From positions 248,001 through 312,000 of the forward strand of contig JBQVOK010000004.1 in the NCBI GenBank assembly GCA_052437175.1: a DNA stretch of 64,000 nucleotides. Direction: 5' to 3'. The notes under the pieces are model-generated. The model was not told where the DNA came from and made no database searches. It worked only from the letters and a program-made list of their open reading frames with translations. This DNA comes from JACVCJ01 sp052437175 (GTDB lineage: Bacteria; Bacteroidota; Bacteroidia; CAIKAF01). Both the position numbers and the translations under genes were made by a program. This document shows positions 50,614 to 58,539 of this stretch, piece by piece; the first letter of the stretch is position 1; every line of letters begins with the position of its first letter.

Positions 50614-50913
50614 TTATTTTTTTAGTTTATTCCAAATGGCTTTGGCCTTTTCTATGTCTTTTTGCTGCGTTGATTTTTCTCCGCCAATCAACAGGATTAT
50701 TATTTTTCCATCCGTTTCCCTGAAATAGACCCGATATCCTTTGGCATAATGAATTCTCAGTTCGCGGATTCCGTTTCCAACGGGCTTACAATCTCCGAAA
50801 TGTTCTTCCTGTTCTAATTTCTGCAAGCGGAACAGAATTTTTGCTTTGGCACTCTGGTCTTTCAGTTTCCTGAGCCAGGTATCAAATTCTGCCGTTTTTT
50901 CAATAAAGTACAT
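50614..50913 (-). CDS. RelE/ParE-superfamily toxin (HI1419 type)
   Basis: The 99-residue toxin shows the HI1419-type pattern: IEKTAEFDTWLRKLKDQSAKAKILFRLQKLE, GDCKPVGNGIRELRIHYAKGYRVYF near 40-65, and LLIGGEKSTQQKDIEKAKAI at the end. Relatives cut mRNA at the ribosome or otherwise block translation; the activity here is inferred. It is first in the two-gene module and lies in an accessory region next to an HNH nuclease. Confidence 0.92.
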   Translation of the reverse strand: MYFIEKTAEFDTWLRKLKDQSAKAKILFRLQKLEQEEHFGDCKPVGNGIRELRIHYAKGYRVYFRETDGKIIILLIGGEKSTQQKDIEKAKAIWNKLKK

Positions 50914-50921
50914 TTCTTTAA

Positions 50922-50947
50922 TTTGTATTCACCTGGATACAAAATTA
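50922..50947 (-). promoter_or_regulatory. Operator and -7 box of the toxin-antitoxin operon
   Basis: The inverted repeat TTTGTAT-N8-ATACAAA (50922-50943) lies 9 bases upstream of the toxin ATG. It overlaps a minus-strand -7 box TAATTTTG (50947-50940). Binding of the antitoxin here would block the promoter, the usual autoregulation. Confidence 0.55.
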
Positions 50948-51067
50948 GTAAAAAAAATTAAAAGATGAAAATTGGGTTTTGTGGGGCTTTGATGGGAGTT
51001 TACATGATATGAATATTTTCTAATTATTACCTGGCATTATAGAAAATAAGTATTGGCGAGAGTATTT

Positions 51068-51820
51068 CTATTTTCTCCACCAAGGAGCATATTTACTACT
51101 TGTAGTGCCATCCTTATTAGTCTTTTTCTTATTGCAATTTTCACAAGTTAATTGAATATTGCATGGGTCATTCGTGCCATGTAAATCTAATGGAACAATG
51201 TGGTCATAGTTAAGATTTGTCAGCGTGTTTACTATACGTGTCAAGTCGGTATTGCAAAATACACATCGTCCTTTGTCTCTATGATAAACAGCATCCTTTA
51301 CCCATTTCGGTATGACAATTCGTTTAATAGTTTCTTTGGATGTCAAATATTCTTTTGGAAACGTCGTATTAACCACAGTTTCTGTGGTTAGATTATTGAA
51401 ATTGAGTAAGAACTGTCTGTTGGCAAACATAATGTAGAATACTTCTTCAGACATTTTATTAAATAGCTCTTCAAATTTGTGTTTGTGTCGCTCAAACCAA
51501 TTTACTATTTTTATATTCCCATTGAAGTTATATTTATTTATTCTTATTGCGTAACTGTCAAATAGGAAATACCATTCTTCAATTTCGTCTTCATCGATTA
51601 ACTCACCATTTTTTTTAAAATCGTAATGATGATAGTTAATGGCGATTGTCACGATATACAAATGAAGTAAAGTATTCTTTGAGAATTTTGTTGCTGATTG
51701 AATAAAGGCATCTTCATTATGGTTCCAAAAATTAACACCCGATTTTACAGAACCATCGATTAGATGTGCTAATTTATATACGTTGTTAAATTTAAATTCT
51801 TGTAATTCGATCATTATCAT
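51068..51820 (-). CDS. HNH endonuclease
   Basis: The 250-residue protein ends in an HNH/McrA-type domain with two zinc pairs: CVFC near 192 and CENC near 230. Between them lies NYDHIVPLDLHGTNDPCNIQL, with the catalytic-type His of the DH motif and the Asn of the N-x-x-x-x-C block. The first 175 residues are helical, AT-rich in code and unrecognised, and may recognise the target. A second start codon lies 6 bases downstream. Low GC compared with the surroundings suggests acquisition. Whether it is a defence nuclease or a mobile-element relic is open; no methylase lies beside it. Confidence 0.85.
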   Translation of the reverse strand: MIMIELQEFKFNNVYKLAHLIDGSVKSGVNFWNHNEDAFIQSATKFSKNTLLHLYIVTIAINYHHYDFKKNGELIDEDEIEEWYFLFDSYAIRINKYNFNGNIKIVNWFERHKHKFEELFNKMSEEVFYIMFANRQFLLNFNNLTTETVVNTTFPKEYLTSKETIKRIVIPKWVKDAVYHRDKGRCVFCNTDLTRIVNTLTNLNYDHIVPLDLHGTNDPCNIQLTCENCNKKKTNKDGTTSSKYAPWWRK

Positions 51821-51988
51821 TGTTTTAATAATGCTTATGGCTTTTAGGTAAGCTTTTTTTATAATCTTATTTTTGGTGTAAAACTATATATTAAAGACCT
51901 TATAATTGACGATGTGAAGCAGGGGATATTGCTGCCGTAGACTTTCAGCATAAAACCACCCAAGAGGCAAATATTCAATTGAGCTTTT

Positions 51989-52402
51989 TTATTTGCTTTC
52001 AATCAACTTCTCCAACCTTACCATCATATCATCCTTTTCCTTGAGCATGCGTTCATACAGCGCCATTTTCTCCTCGTGCAGCTTTCTTATTTCCTCGATG
52101 GGATTTATGTGATATGTGCCTCCGGAATTTCCTATGAATGCTTCATCATGGAATGTATTGGAAATGATATTGATCGCCTGTTCTTCATCAAAATTCTGAA
52201 TAGCCTCCACGGGTAGCTTCAGTACTTCGGCGATCTGTTTCAGGATATTGTCTTCGATGGTTTCGCGCTGTTCCAGCAGGGAGATCTTTTGCTGGTTCCA
52301 GTCCTCGCCCAGTTCCCAGGCAAGGGCGTCCTGCTTTATGCCCAGCATCTCGCGGAAGCGTTTAATGTTGCGGCCCTGATGTATTTTAGTGCTGTTGCGC
52401 AT
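51989..52402 (-). CDS. XRE-family regulator, paralogue 1
   Basis: The 137-residue protein has an N-terminal helix-turn-helix (IHQGRNIKRFREMLGIKQDALAWELG … WNQQKISLLEQRETIEDNILKQIAEVLKLP, about 7-67). A middle stretch follows, then a coiled-coil-like C-terminus (IEEIRKLHEEKMALYERMLKEKDDMMVRLEKLI). It is paralogous to the protein at 60085-60492 over its whole length, and the 30 bases before the two start codons are also alike. It lies 33 bases downstream of the ORF6N remnant. Confidence 0.85.
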   Translation of the reverse strand: MRNSTKIHQGRNIKRFREMLGIKQDALAWELGEDWNQQKISLLEQRETIEDNILKQIAEVLKLPVEAIQNFDEEQAINIISNTFHDEAFIGNSGGTYHINPIEEIRKLHEEKMALYERMLKEKDDMMVRLEKLIESK

Positions 52403-52435
52403 TTGGTAAAGATTTAGGTGTTAAAGATATGTTTT

Positions 52436-52813
52436 TTAAGGGATAGCTAATATAGGGGTTTTGCGATATTTTACCGGTAGAAAACGAAGAATGTTTGTTC
52501 TCCTGCAAACTGGGCCGTCGTGCATAGCTACACCCTGTTCCGTAAAGGCCATCGGCATATAACGGGTACCGCCCCAACTTGAGGTGCCATTTTGGCACCT
52601 CAAGTGCTCAAGCTCTTTGCGGGTAAGGGTAAACATGAAATCTTCCGGGAAGCGTTCGGCATTACGTTTTACCTGGCGTTTGAGCTGTTTGGTCTCTACG
52701 CCGTACATTTCGGCCAGGTCGCTGTCGAGCATCACTTTTTGGTCGCGCAGCGTATAAATGCGGTTGAGTATCTGTGATTCGGCCACAAGGCCCGGTAATG
52801 CTGGGGATGACAT
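52436..52813 (-). pseudogene. Truncated ORF6N-domain gene
   Basis: Residues 1-97 form a good ORF6N domain, a DNA-binding domain of phage antirepressor-like proteins (ILNRIYTLRDQKVMLDSDLAEMYGVETK … RFPEDFMFTLTRKE … WGGTRYMPMAFTEQGVAM). Intact members continue with a helical C-terminal part. Here the frame runs into 28 unrelated residues (HDGPVCRRTNILRFL…) and stops. I read this as a frameshift or deletion leaving a 125-residue remnant, although a short functional domain is not excluded. Confidence 0.7.
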
Positions 52814-52992
52814 AGGCTGGAAACGATATAAAGGTGTGTAAATGAAGTGGAAACGTGATGTTCAAATATAGAAATTTTCCATAAAAGGGGATGGCATTTC
52901 TCCCAATTCCGGCTACAACAAAAGCGGAAACGGCTACATGCGTCTGCACGGAATACCGGAGCTTTGTACTCTCAACAAAAAACAACGAAAAG

Positions 52993-53868
52993 ATGCATGT
53001 ATTTGTAACAGGAGCCTCGGGTTTTATCGGCTCCGCCGTAGTTAAGGACCTGATAGAGGCCGGGCATCGTGTAACCGGGTTAGCCCGCTCGGAGGCCTCG
53101 GCAGAAACCATACACCGCTCCGGGGCAGAGGTATTGAAGGGAAGTCTCGAAGACCTGGACGTCCTAAAACGGGGTGCCTCCGAGGCCGATGGCGTGATCC
53201 ACCTGGGTTTTATCCACGATTTTACACAGTATGCCAAAGCGGCTGAAACCGATGTAGCGGCCATCCGTGGAATGGGCGGAGTGTTGAAAGGTACACAGAA
53301 GCCCCTGGTGGTTACGGCGGGCATCCTGGGACTGCCCAAAACCAATGGGCTAACCACCGAAGAGGATGCTTCGCAGGGCGGATTGCGCGGCTCGGAAACG
53401 GCGGCCATGGCCCTGGCAGAAGACGGTGTGCACGTTTCGGTGCTTCGTCTGCCACCCTCTGTGCACGATAAAGGCGATAAGGGTTTTGTACCGTTCCTTA
53501 TTGCACAGGCCCTGAAAAACGGGGTGTCTGCCTACCCGGGGGACGGCATGAATCACTGGCCGGCGGTACATCGCCTGGATGCGGCGCGTCTGTTTCGCCT
53601 GGCACTGGAAAAGAATGCGGCAGCGGCACGCTACAACGCGATAGGGGACACCGGGATTCCGGTACGGGAAATTGCCGCGCTGATCAGCAAAAAGCTGAAC
53701 CTGCCGCTAAAATCCCTGAGCGGAGACGAAATTCCGCAGCATTTTGAATGGATGAGCGGCTTTATCGGGTTCGATTGTGTGGCAAGTAGTGTACGCACGC
53801 AGGAACAGTTAGGCTGGACACCCCGGCACATCGGGCTGCTGGAAGATATGGAGCAGCACTATTTTTAA
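52993..53868 (+). CDS. SDR-family NAD(P)-dependent epimerase/reductase
   Basis: From ATG 52993 the protein has 291 residues and an extended short-chain dehydrogenase fold. It shows the glycine motif TGASGFIGSAVV (about 6-17), VIHLGFIHDF near 70, and RLPPSVHDKGDKGFVPFLI near 150. The usual Y-x-x-x-K is not obvious (the region reads SETAAMALAEDG), as in the atypical 'NAD-dependent epimerase' group related to AsnC/YeeZ-like reductases. An ATG 102 bases further upstream would add a cysteine-containing stretch without homology, so I use the later start. The AraC gene 120 bases downstream may regulate it. Confidence 0.85.
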   Translation: MHVFVTGASGFIGSAVVKDLIEAGHRVTGLARSEASAETIHRSGAEVLKGSLEDLDVLKRGASEADGVIHLGFIHDFTQYAKAAETDVAAIRGMGGVLKGTQKPLVVTAGILGLPKTNGLTTEEDASQGGLRGSETAAMALAEDGVHVSVLRLPPSVHDKGDKGFVPFLIAQALKNGVSAYPGDGMNHWPAVHRLDAARLFRLALEKNAAAARYNAIGDTGIPVREIAALISKKLNLPLKSLSGDEIPQHFEWMSGFIGFDCVASSVRTQEQLGWTPRHIGLLEDMEQHYF

Positions 53869-53925
53869 CATGATCGTAGCATGAAGTAGACATGCCGGCG
53901 ATATTCCAGGTCTCCGGCATGGTAC

Positions 53926-53933
53926 TATCTTTG
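53926..53933 (+). promoter_or_regulatory. -7 promoter box of the AraC-type gene
   Basis: TATCTTTG matches TAnnTTTG, 55 bases before the ATG. It is enclosed by GTAC on both sides (53922-53925 and 53941-53944), a possible short operator. Confidence 0.35.
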
Positions 53934-53988
53934 TAAAACAGTACCTTACGGAATAAAAGTCCGCTTATAAAACCGAAAGATCAATACC

Positions 53989-54906
53989 ATGGCCACGAAT
54001 GTACCCGTCCGATTAAAAACCATCACTGCATATCATGCGCATACGGGCCTGCCTGCGCCGGAGCATCCCCTGCTGAGTGTAATCAATTTCGACGATATGC
54101 CGGCAGACCGCCGCACTTCCGAAAGCCGGATCTTTGAATTTTATTCCATCGCCATTAAGCGCGGCCTGAGTGGTAAGCTGAAATACGGACAGCAATCCTA
54201 CGATTTTAACGGAGGGGTTATGTTTTTCATCGCACCCAACCAGGTTTTTTCCATCGACCCAAAGGGTATGCCGCTGCAGAAACTTTCCGGCTGGATGTTG
54301 CTGGTGCATCCCGATTTTTTCTGGAATACTCCGATGGCAAAGCGTATACGTCAATACGAATTCTTTGATTACTCGGTATACGAAGCGCTCTTTCTTTCGG
54401 AGAAGGAGGAGGCGGTTATCAATCAGCTGATGCAGGGCATTCAGCAGGAATACCGCTCGAGCATCGACACATTCAGCCAGAGTATTATTACTTCCCGGAT
54501 CGAGACATTGCTGAACTATTCCGACCGTTTTTACCAGAGGCAGTTCATCACCCGTAAAATAAGTAACCATCAGACCCTGGCACAACTGGAAGAACTGCTA
54601 GACCGGCATTTCAGCGATCCGGCTCTGGCCACCACAGGTATTCCCAGTGTTCAGTCCGTGGCCGATGCGCTGAACGTTTCTCCCGGTTACCTGGGCAGTC
54701 TGCTGAAAAACTTAACGGGACAAAGTACGCAGCAGCACATTCATAACAAACTGATCGAAAAAGCGAAGGAAAAACTCTCCAGCACCACTTTATCCGTTTC
54801 GGAGATCGCCTATGAACTGGGCTTTGAGCATTCGCAGTCGTTCAGTAAGCTGTTTAAAAGCAAGACACAGCAGAGTCCGCTGGAGTTTCGGGGGCGGTTT
54901 GGGTGA
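53989..54906 (+). CDS. AraC-family transcriptional regulator
   Basis: The 305-residue protein has an N-terminal cupin-like sensor domain (KRGLSGKLKYGQQSYDFNGGVMFFIAPNQVFS, about 57-88). A C-terminal double helix-turn-helix spans about 205-303 (VQSVADALNVSPGYLGSLLKNLTGQSTQQHIHNKLIEKAKEKL, LSVSEIAYELGFEHSQSFSKLFKSKTQQSPLEFRGRF). This type often controls the neighbouring SDR or oxidoreductase gene, in line with the upstream gene here. The ligand is unknown. Confidence 0.93.
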   Translation: MATNVPVRLKTITAYHAHTGLPAPEHPLLSVINFDDMPADRRTSESRIFEFYSIAIKRGLSGKLKYGQQSYDFNGGVMFFIAPNQVFSIDPKGMPLQKLSGWMLLVHPDFFWNTPMAKRIRQYEFFDYSVYEALFLSEKEEAVINQLMQGIQQEYRSSIDTFSQSIITSRIETLLNYSDRFYQRQFITRKISNHQTLAQLEELLDRHFSDPALATTGIPSVQSVADALNVSPGYLGSLLKNLTGQSTQQHIHNKLIEKAKEKLSSTTLSVSEIAYELGFEHSQSFSKLFKSKTQQSPLEFRGRFG

Positions 54907-54932
54907 GGTCTGGAAAAAAGTTAGGTTCTTTT

Positions 54933-55445
54933 CTATTTGTCATTTGAACAGGCATGCCAGCAACGATTTTCACAATCGTGCCAACAATTCATTTCATCTG
55001 TATTTCTTGCCATATCCTCTCCAAAAACTTCACGATATCGCTGCTTTGTCTGTAAAAAAGAGTTTTTCAAATGAATAGCATCCTGCTCACCTCTCATACC
55101 GAAATAAGGAAAATGGTGCAGATAATGGCCAAAAACCGTATCACAATCCTTATGATAGGCTATAGTATCCAGAATATGATAATGCCAGAACGTATCCATG
55201 ATCTTATTAGGTACAATACCCTTTCCGTAAACCTTGCACATATGCAGATAACGCTTGTACTCAATTTCTGCACTGTCACACTGCTCGTGTGTCCAGTTTT
55301 CTCCTTCTTCTGGCTCACGAAGTTTCATTTTGATCATTTCAAGATCGATATTCGCAATTATCGGATATATACCTTTTTGACTGATAAGGTATGATACTCT
55401 TTCGATACGGATAGGTTCGGGATAGACTAAAATCTCTTTTTCCAT
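54933..55445 (-). CDS. Small protein with His-rich domain and CX3C-repeat tail
   Basis: The 170-residue protein carries a His-rich block (FWHYHILDTIAYHKDCDTVFGHYLHHFPYFGMRG, about 96-129). This resembles 'glycine-rich domain-containing' (GRDP/DUF1399-like) proteins. It ends in CWHDCENRCWHACSNDK: Cys 154, 158, 162 and 166 spaced exactly CX3CX3CX3C, with two CWH units. There is no signal peptide. It lies 13 bases downstream of a TauD-type oxygenase gene on the same strand. The tail could be a metal-binding site or a modified-peptide core; both are inference. The gene is AT-richer than the average of the window. Confidence 0.75.
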   Translation of the reverse strand: MEKEILVYPEPIRIERVSYLISQKGIYPIIANIDLEMIKMKLREPEEGENWTHEQCDSAEIEYKRYLHMCKVYGKGIVPNKIMDTFWHYHILDTIAYHKDCDTVFGHYLHHFPYFGMRGEQDAIHLKNSFLQTKQRYREVFGEDMARNTDEMNCWHDCENRCWHACSNDK

Positions 55446-55458
55446 GTTGAATTGTTTT

Positions 55459-56076
55459 TTATAGTTTATGATGTAAAAGCCAGAATCTTTTCAGAAAACG
55501 GTCCTGTGTTCCTTCTATAGGCGTTCTTCCGTGAAAAATTCTATGATTGTCCACTATGAGAATGTCTCTTTCTCTGAGCCTGATTTTAATTGGTTCAGCT
55601 TCCCGGATTTGGCTTTGAAATTCGAGCATTGCCGGGTTCTGTCTGTCTTCATTTTTTACTAGCCAGAAGGAATAATAGAATTTTCTGCTTCCATTTTTAT
55701 CAATAGAAACTAAAGGATAACTTTCTTTATCATCCGGGAAAATTTTGTGTTCGAAGAGTTCTATATCTTTAAGTTGCTCCTGATATTCATTTGGAAGTTG
55801 TCGATAAATTTTTTCCGCATCTATTAAGATACTCTCTCCTCCCATATTGGTCTGCCGGTAACAATACCATGCAATGTATTTCGCTTTATGGTGATCTGTA
55901 TGAAAATCTAATCCCCGGGCAGACGTAACCATGCCTTTACCTTCCGGTTTTACTACTACATCAGTTGTTAATATTACTTCCCCTAATGCATCAAGTATTT
56001 CATCCAGATGTTTCTCACTCTGGTTGGTCAGATGGAGAAAACCTTGGGCCGTTAGATCTTTCAGGATGTCATTCAT
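55459..56076 (-). CDS. TauD/TfdA-family Fe(II)/2-oxoglutarate oxygenase
   Basis: The 205-residue enzyme is shorter than TauD (about 280) but has the iron triad: H59 and D61 in LDFHTDHH, distal His 182 in DNHRIFHGRTPI, and the 2-oxoglutarate Arg in the QDRFLKRFW stretch. Members hydroxylate small molecules, amino acids or peptidyl substrates. The gene is the first of a two-gene unit with the CX3C-tail protein. No siderophore, NRPS or sulfonate-uptake gene is nearby, so a peptide substrate is a reasonable guess, not shown. Confidence 0.85.
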   Translation of the reverse strand: MNDILKDLTAQGFLHLTNQSEKHLDEILDALGEVILTTDVVVKPEGKGMVTSARGLDFHTDHHKAKYIAWYCYRQTNMGGESILIDAEKIYRQLPNEYQEQLKDIELFEHKIFPDDKESYPLVSIDKNGSRKFYYSFWLVKNEDRQNPAMLEFQSQIREAEPIKIRLRERDILIVDNHRIFHGRTPIEGTQDRFLKRFWLLHHKL

Positions 56077-56130
56077 TTAGTACATTATTAGCAATATATT
56101 CGTCTTTATGTATGCTGATTTAATTATATC

Positions 56131-57123
56131 TTAACTATTATTCAGCAGCCGCTTTAACAGTATCCTCGCTTCTTCAGAGCCTCCGTGTACCTTTATCAGC
56201 GGATTTTTGCCTTTCATTTTGTGTAGCACAATACCCTGTTGTTCGGCTTCTATATATAAGATTTGTGTAAAAGGCAGGTTTTTGTTACTGCTGAGACCAC
56301 TTAGAAAAACGCGTTTATTAGTCAGGAAAAGTTCGCCTTCGGCAACCAGTTTCCAGCTGAATGCATTGCGTCCGCTTCCGGCTTCGTACCATCCGGCGCT
56401 GCCGCGGTAATAGCAGTTTTCGTCCTTTTGTAGTTTAATGCCTGCATCTATCGGCGTCAGTGGCAGGTTTTCAGCCGCCCATTGCAATTTCATTTTTCGC
56501 AGTTCTGCCCGGTCTTTTTGAGTAAAGGGCATATCCAGGTTTTTGCTGAGTTGCAGCAGTTCCTGTTCTTCATCCGGGGATAATCTTCCATCCGCAGTGA
56601 TCGTATCCAGGGCCGGGTCTAAATAGGCTTTTTTCATTTCTGAAGATATCCTCTCAGCCAGTTCTTCCGGCAGTTGCAGTTCGCTTTTTAACCGGTTCAG
56701 GAACTCTTTTTCTTCCGCAGAAATATGTGCGTCCTCCAGGGCCTCGGTCATACTGTTTTTGTAGATGGCTCCGGCCAGCGTTTCATGTATTAGTGCTACT
56801 TTAGCTTCTGTAAGACCCAGTACGGATTTCAGATGTTTCAGTTCGGCAATTTCTGAATTGTCCAGCTTTTTATCCGAAAGGCAATGCTTCAGATAGGCCG
56901 CATAAAACTCGTCCATATTGCGTTCAAACTCCCGTTGCAGGTTTACCTTATACCGCTTACCTATGTCGAGTACCTGCATAAAGCTTACATCCTTTGCGGG
57001 TCTTGTAGCCAGCAGGTTGTTGAACTCGATGATGGCATTTTCTTTTTCGTATTGCCTGAATATCCGTTGCAGAAAACTTCGCGGACGTTCCGGTACCACT
57101 CTGAATATGTGTGTATGTTTCAT
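56131..57123 (-). CDS. TerB-like helical protein with GRAM/PH-like C-terminus
   Basis: From ATG 57123 the protein has 330 residues. The N-terminal two thirds are acidic helices in two repeats of TerB/tellurite-resistance style (DKKLDNSEIAELKHLKSVLGLTEAKVALIHE; ADGRLSPDEEQELLQLSKNLDMPF). The last 100 residues (GELFLTNKRVFLSGLSSNKNLPFTQILYIE … ILLKRLLNNS) look like a GRAM/bPH membrane-binding domain. A start 123 bases upstream would run inside the preceding gene. It lies 11 bases behind the TPR-DUF3761 gene and is likely co-expressed with it. Confidence 0.75.
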   Translation of the reverse strand: MKHTHIFRVVPERPRSFLQRIFRQYEKENAIIEFNNLLATRPAKDVSFMQVLDIGKRYKVNLQREFERNMDEFYAAYLKHCLSDKKLDNSEIAELKHLKSVLGLTEAKVALIHETLAGAIYKNSMTEALEDAHISAEEKEFLNRLKSELQLPEELAERISSEMKKAYLDPALDTITADGRLSPDEEQELLQLSKNLDMPFTQKDRAELRKMKLQWAAENLPLTPIDAGIKLQKDENCYYRGSAGWYEAGSGRNAFSWKLVAEGELFLTNKRVFLSGLSSNKNLPFTQILYIEAEQQGIVLHKMKGKNPLIKVHGGSEEARILLKRLLNNS

Positions 57124-57134
57124 GGGATGGGCGT

Positions 57135-58067
57135 TTAATATTCCCTGTATGTTTCGTATTCGGGTTCGTTCCAGTCGCACACCCCGCCATGATGCGAACA
57201 TGTACCTCTCCGGCTCTGAGAGTAACTTATACTGCCGTCGCAGCAACGTATTACAGTGCCTGTTATTCTGCGTTTTACAGGGTTGATCTTGTCATACAGT
57301 TTTTCAGCATCTTCGTTTCCGAGTTTCATGGCAGCTCTCAGGTCGTCAACCGCTTCCTGTTTCTTTTTAAGCTTATTGTAACACTGGGCCCGTTGGCAAA
57401 GGTTCTCGCCTGTATGCCAGCCGGCAGAAATTAAACCGGAATAGGCATCAATTGCCGGCTCGTACTTGCCTGATTGGTAATATACATCCGCTTTCTTTTG
57501 GCGTAAAGAAGCTTCCTCGGTCTTTAAGGCAAAATGCAGTGCCTTATCCAGAGCAAGAAGGGCTTTGGAATATTTTTTTTGTTTCGTTGCTTTTTCAGCA
57601 TCAGCCGTGTAAAACTGAAGGCTGTCTTTTCGTATTTTATCTATATCGGCACTGATTGCCTGCTGGCCTGAATTTCTTTTTCCTTTTGCAGAATCGGCAG
57701 GCGTTGACCCGGCAACCGGACTATTCCCGGAATTGCCTTCGCCGGCCGAAGAGAAGGCAACTGCCAAAATGAAGATTAATAAGCAGGTTGGCGTTTTTAT
57801 ACCCCAGGTAAACCGGAAACGCACCCACTTTTCCAGCAGAAAATGAAAAGGTGGAAATAATAGGGAACCGAGTAGTAAAAATGACAGGCCTCCCGGGATA
57901 GATGCCGGAAGTGTTCCCAGTCCGAGCAGGACGAAAACAATAGTACCCAGAGTAGAAAAAAGGTACCAGGCAGCAGACTTGTCTTTTTTGCGTACGTAGG
58001 TGGAAGGATAATTGATTGGAAGGTTCACCCGGGAATGGCCAGGTAGCAGGTCGGGGTTATACATCAT
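57135..58067 (-). CDS. Membrane TPR protein with DUF3761-like C-terminus
   Basis: The 310-residue protein has three hydrophobic spans near 33-55, 58-75 and 90-108. TPR units cover about 150-262 (YTADAEKATKQKKYSKALLALDKALHFAL, YYQSGKYEPAIDAYSGLISAG, LCQRAQCYNKLKKKQEAVDDLRAAMKLG). The C-terminal zinc-ribbon-like module (VIRCCDGSISYSQSRRGTCSHHGGV, near 272-296) is the DUF3761 signature. This combination is unusual to me. A TACATTTG box lies 78 bases before the ATG. Together with the TerB-like gene it forms a two-gene operon, function unknown. Confidence 0.8.
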   Translation of the reverse strand: MMYNPDLLPGHSRVNLPINYPSTYVRKKDKSAAWYLFSTLGTIVFVLLGLGTLPASIPGGLSFLLLGSLLFPPFHFLLEKWVRFRFTWGIKTPTCLLIFILAVAFSSAGEGNSGNSPVAGSTPADSAKGKRNSGQQAISADIDKIRKDSLQFYTADAEKATKQKKYSKALLALDKALHFALKTEEASLRQKKADVYYQSGKYEPAIDAYSGLISAGWHTGENLCQRAQCYNKLKKKQEAVDDLRAAMKLGNEDAEKLYDKINPVKRRITGTVIRCCDGSISYSQSRRGTCSHHGGVCDWNEPEYETYREY

Positions 58068-58145
58068 GGGTTAAACGGGTATTTGTGCAGAGACGATAGA
58101 ATAGGTAACGGTTTCGGGTATAGGTAAGCGCTTTTTATGTATACA

Positions 58146-58153
58146 CAAATGTA
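58146..58153 (-). promoter_or_regulatory. -7 promoter box of the TPR-DUF3761 operon
   Basis: On the minus strand this reads TACATTTG, a full match to TAnnTTTG, 78 bases before the ATG at 58067. No clear -33 is seen. Confidence 0.4.
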
Positions 58154-58199
58154 AAAGGGGGAAAAGTGTGAAGATATAGGTGTTTTTACCTGTTTTTAG

Positions 58200-58247
58200 A
58201 AAAAATAAAACTCCCCCGAAAAACCATGATCTGTTCTTCGGGGGAGT
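58200..58247 (-). terminator. Terminator behind the DJ-1/PfpI remnant
   Basis: A perfect 11-bp stem ACTCCCCCGAA/TTCGGGGGAGT with a 15-base loop is followed on the minus strand by TTTATTTTTT. Its place, 22 bases past the stop of the remnant, shows that a full transcription unit once ended here. Confidence 0.8.
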
Positions 58248-58269
58248 CTCCTGTATAAAATATTTTCTC

Positions 58270-58443
58270 CTAGTGCTTCTTCAGCCACTCAGCTACGGCT
58301 ATCGAAAAACCGGCCACGTCGATCGGGTGCCGGCTGGTGATCAGGTTGCCATCCGTAACCACCGGTTCTTCCAAAACGATTCTGCCGGCATTTTTCAAGT
58401 CTATTTGTGCGTTCCGGGATTCAGCGAGTTTTTTCAGGGAACT
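58270..58443 (-). pseudogene. 3' remnant of a DJ-1/PfpI-type gene
   Basis: The last 57 residues of this frame (SLKKLAESRNAQIDLKNAG, then IVLEEPVVTDGNLITSRHP and the AVAEWLKKH end) match the C-terminal end of DJ-1/PfpI (YhbO-like) type 1 glutamine-amidotransferase-fold proteins. The part with the catalytic Cys elbow is absent. Upstream in frame the sequence loses similarity and runs into the bestrophin promoter region. Intact members are about 170-230 residues, so most of the gene has been deleted. Confidence 0.75.
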
Positions 58444-58539
58444 GGTGCTGGCACGGATTGTTCTCCTGCTGGAAAACAGGGAGGTAATACCGGTATCCCG
58501 TTTACATTTAGTATAATTGGGCATCCAAATACCTGAGTG

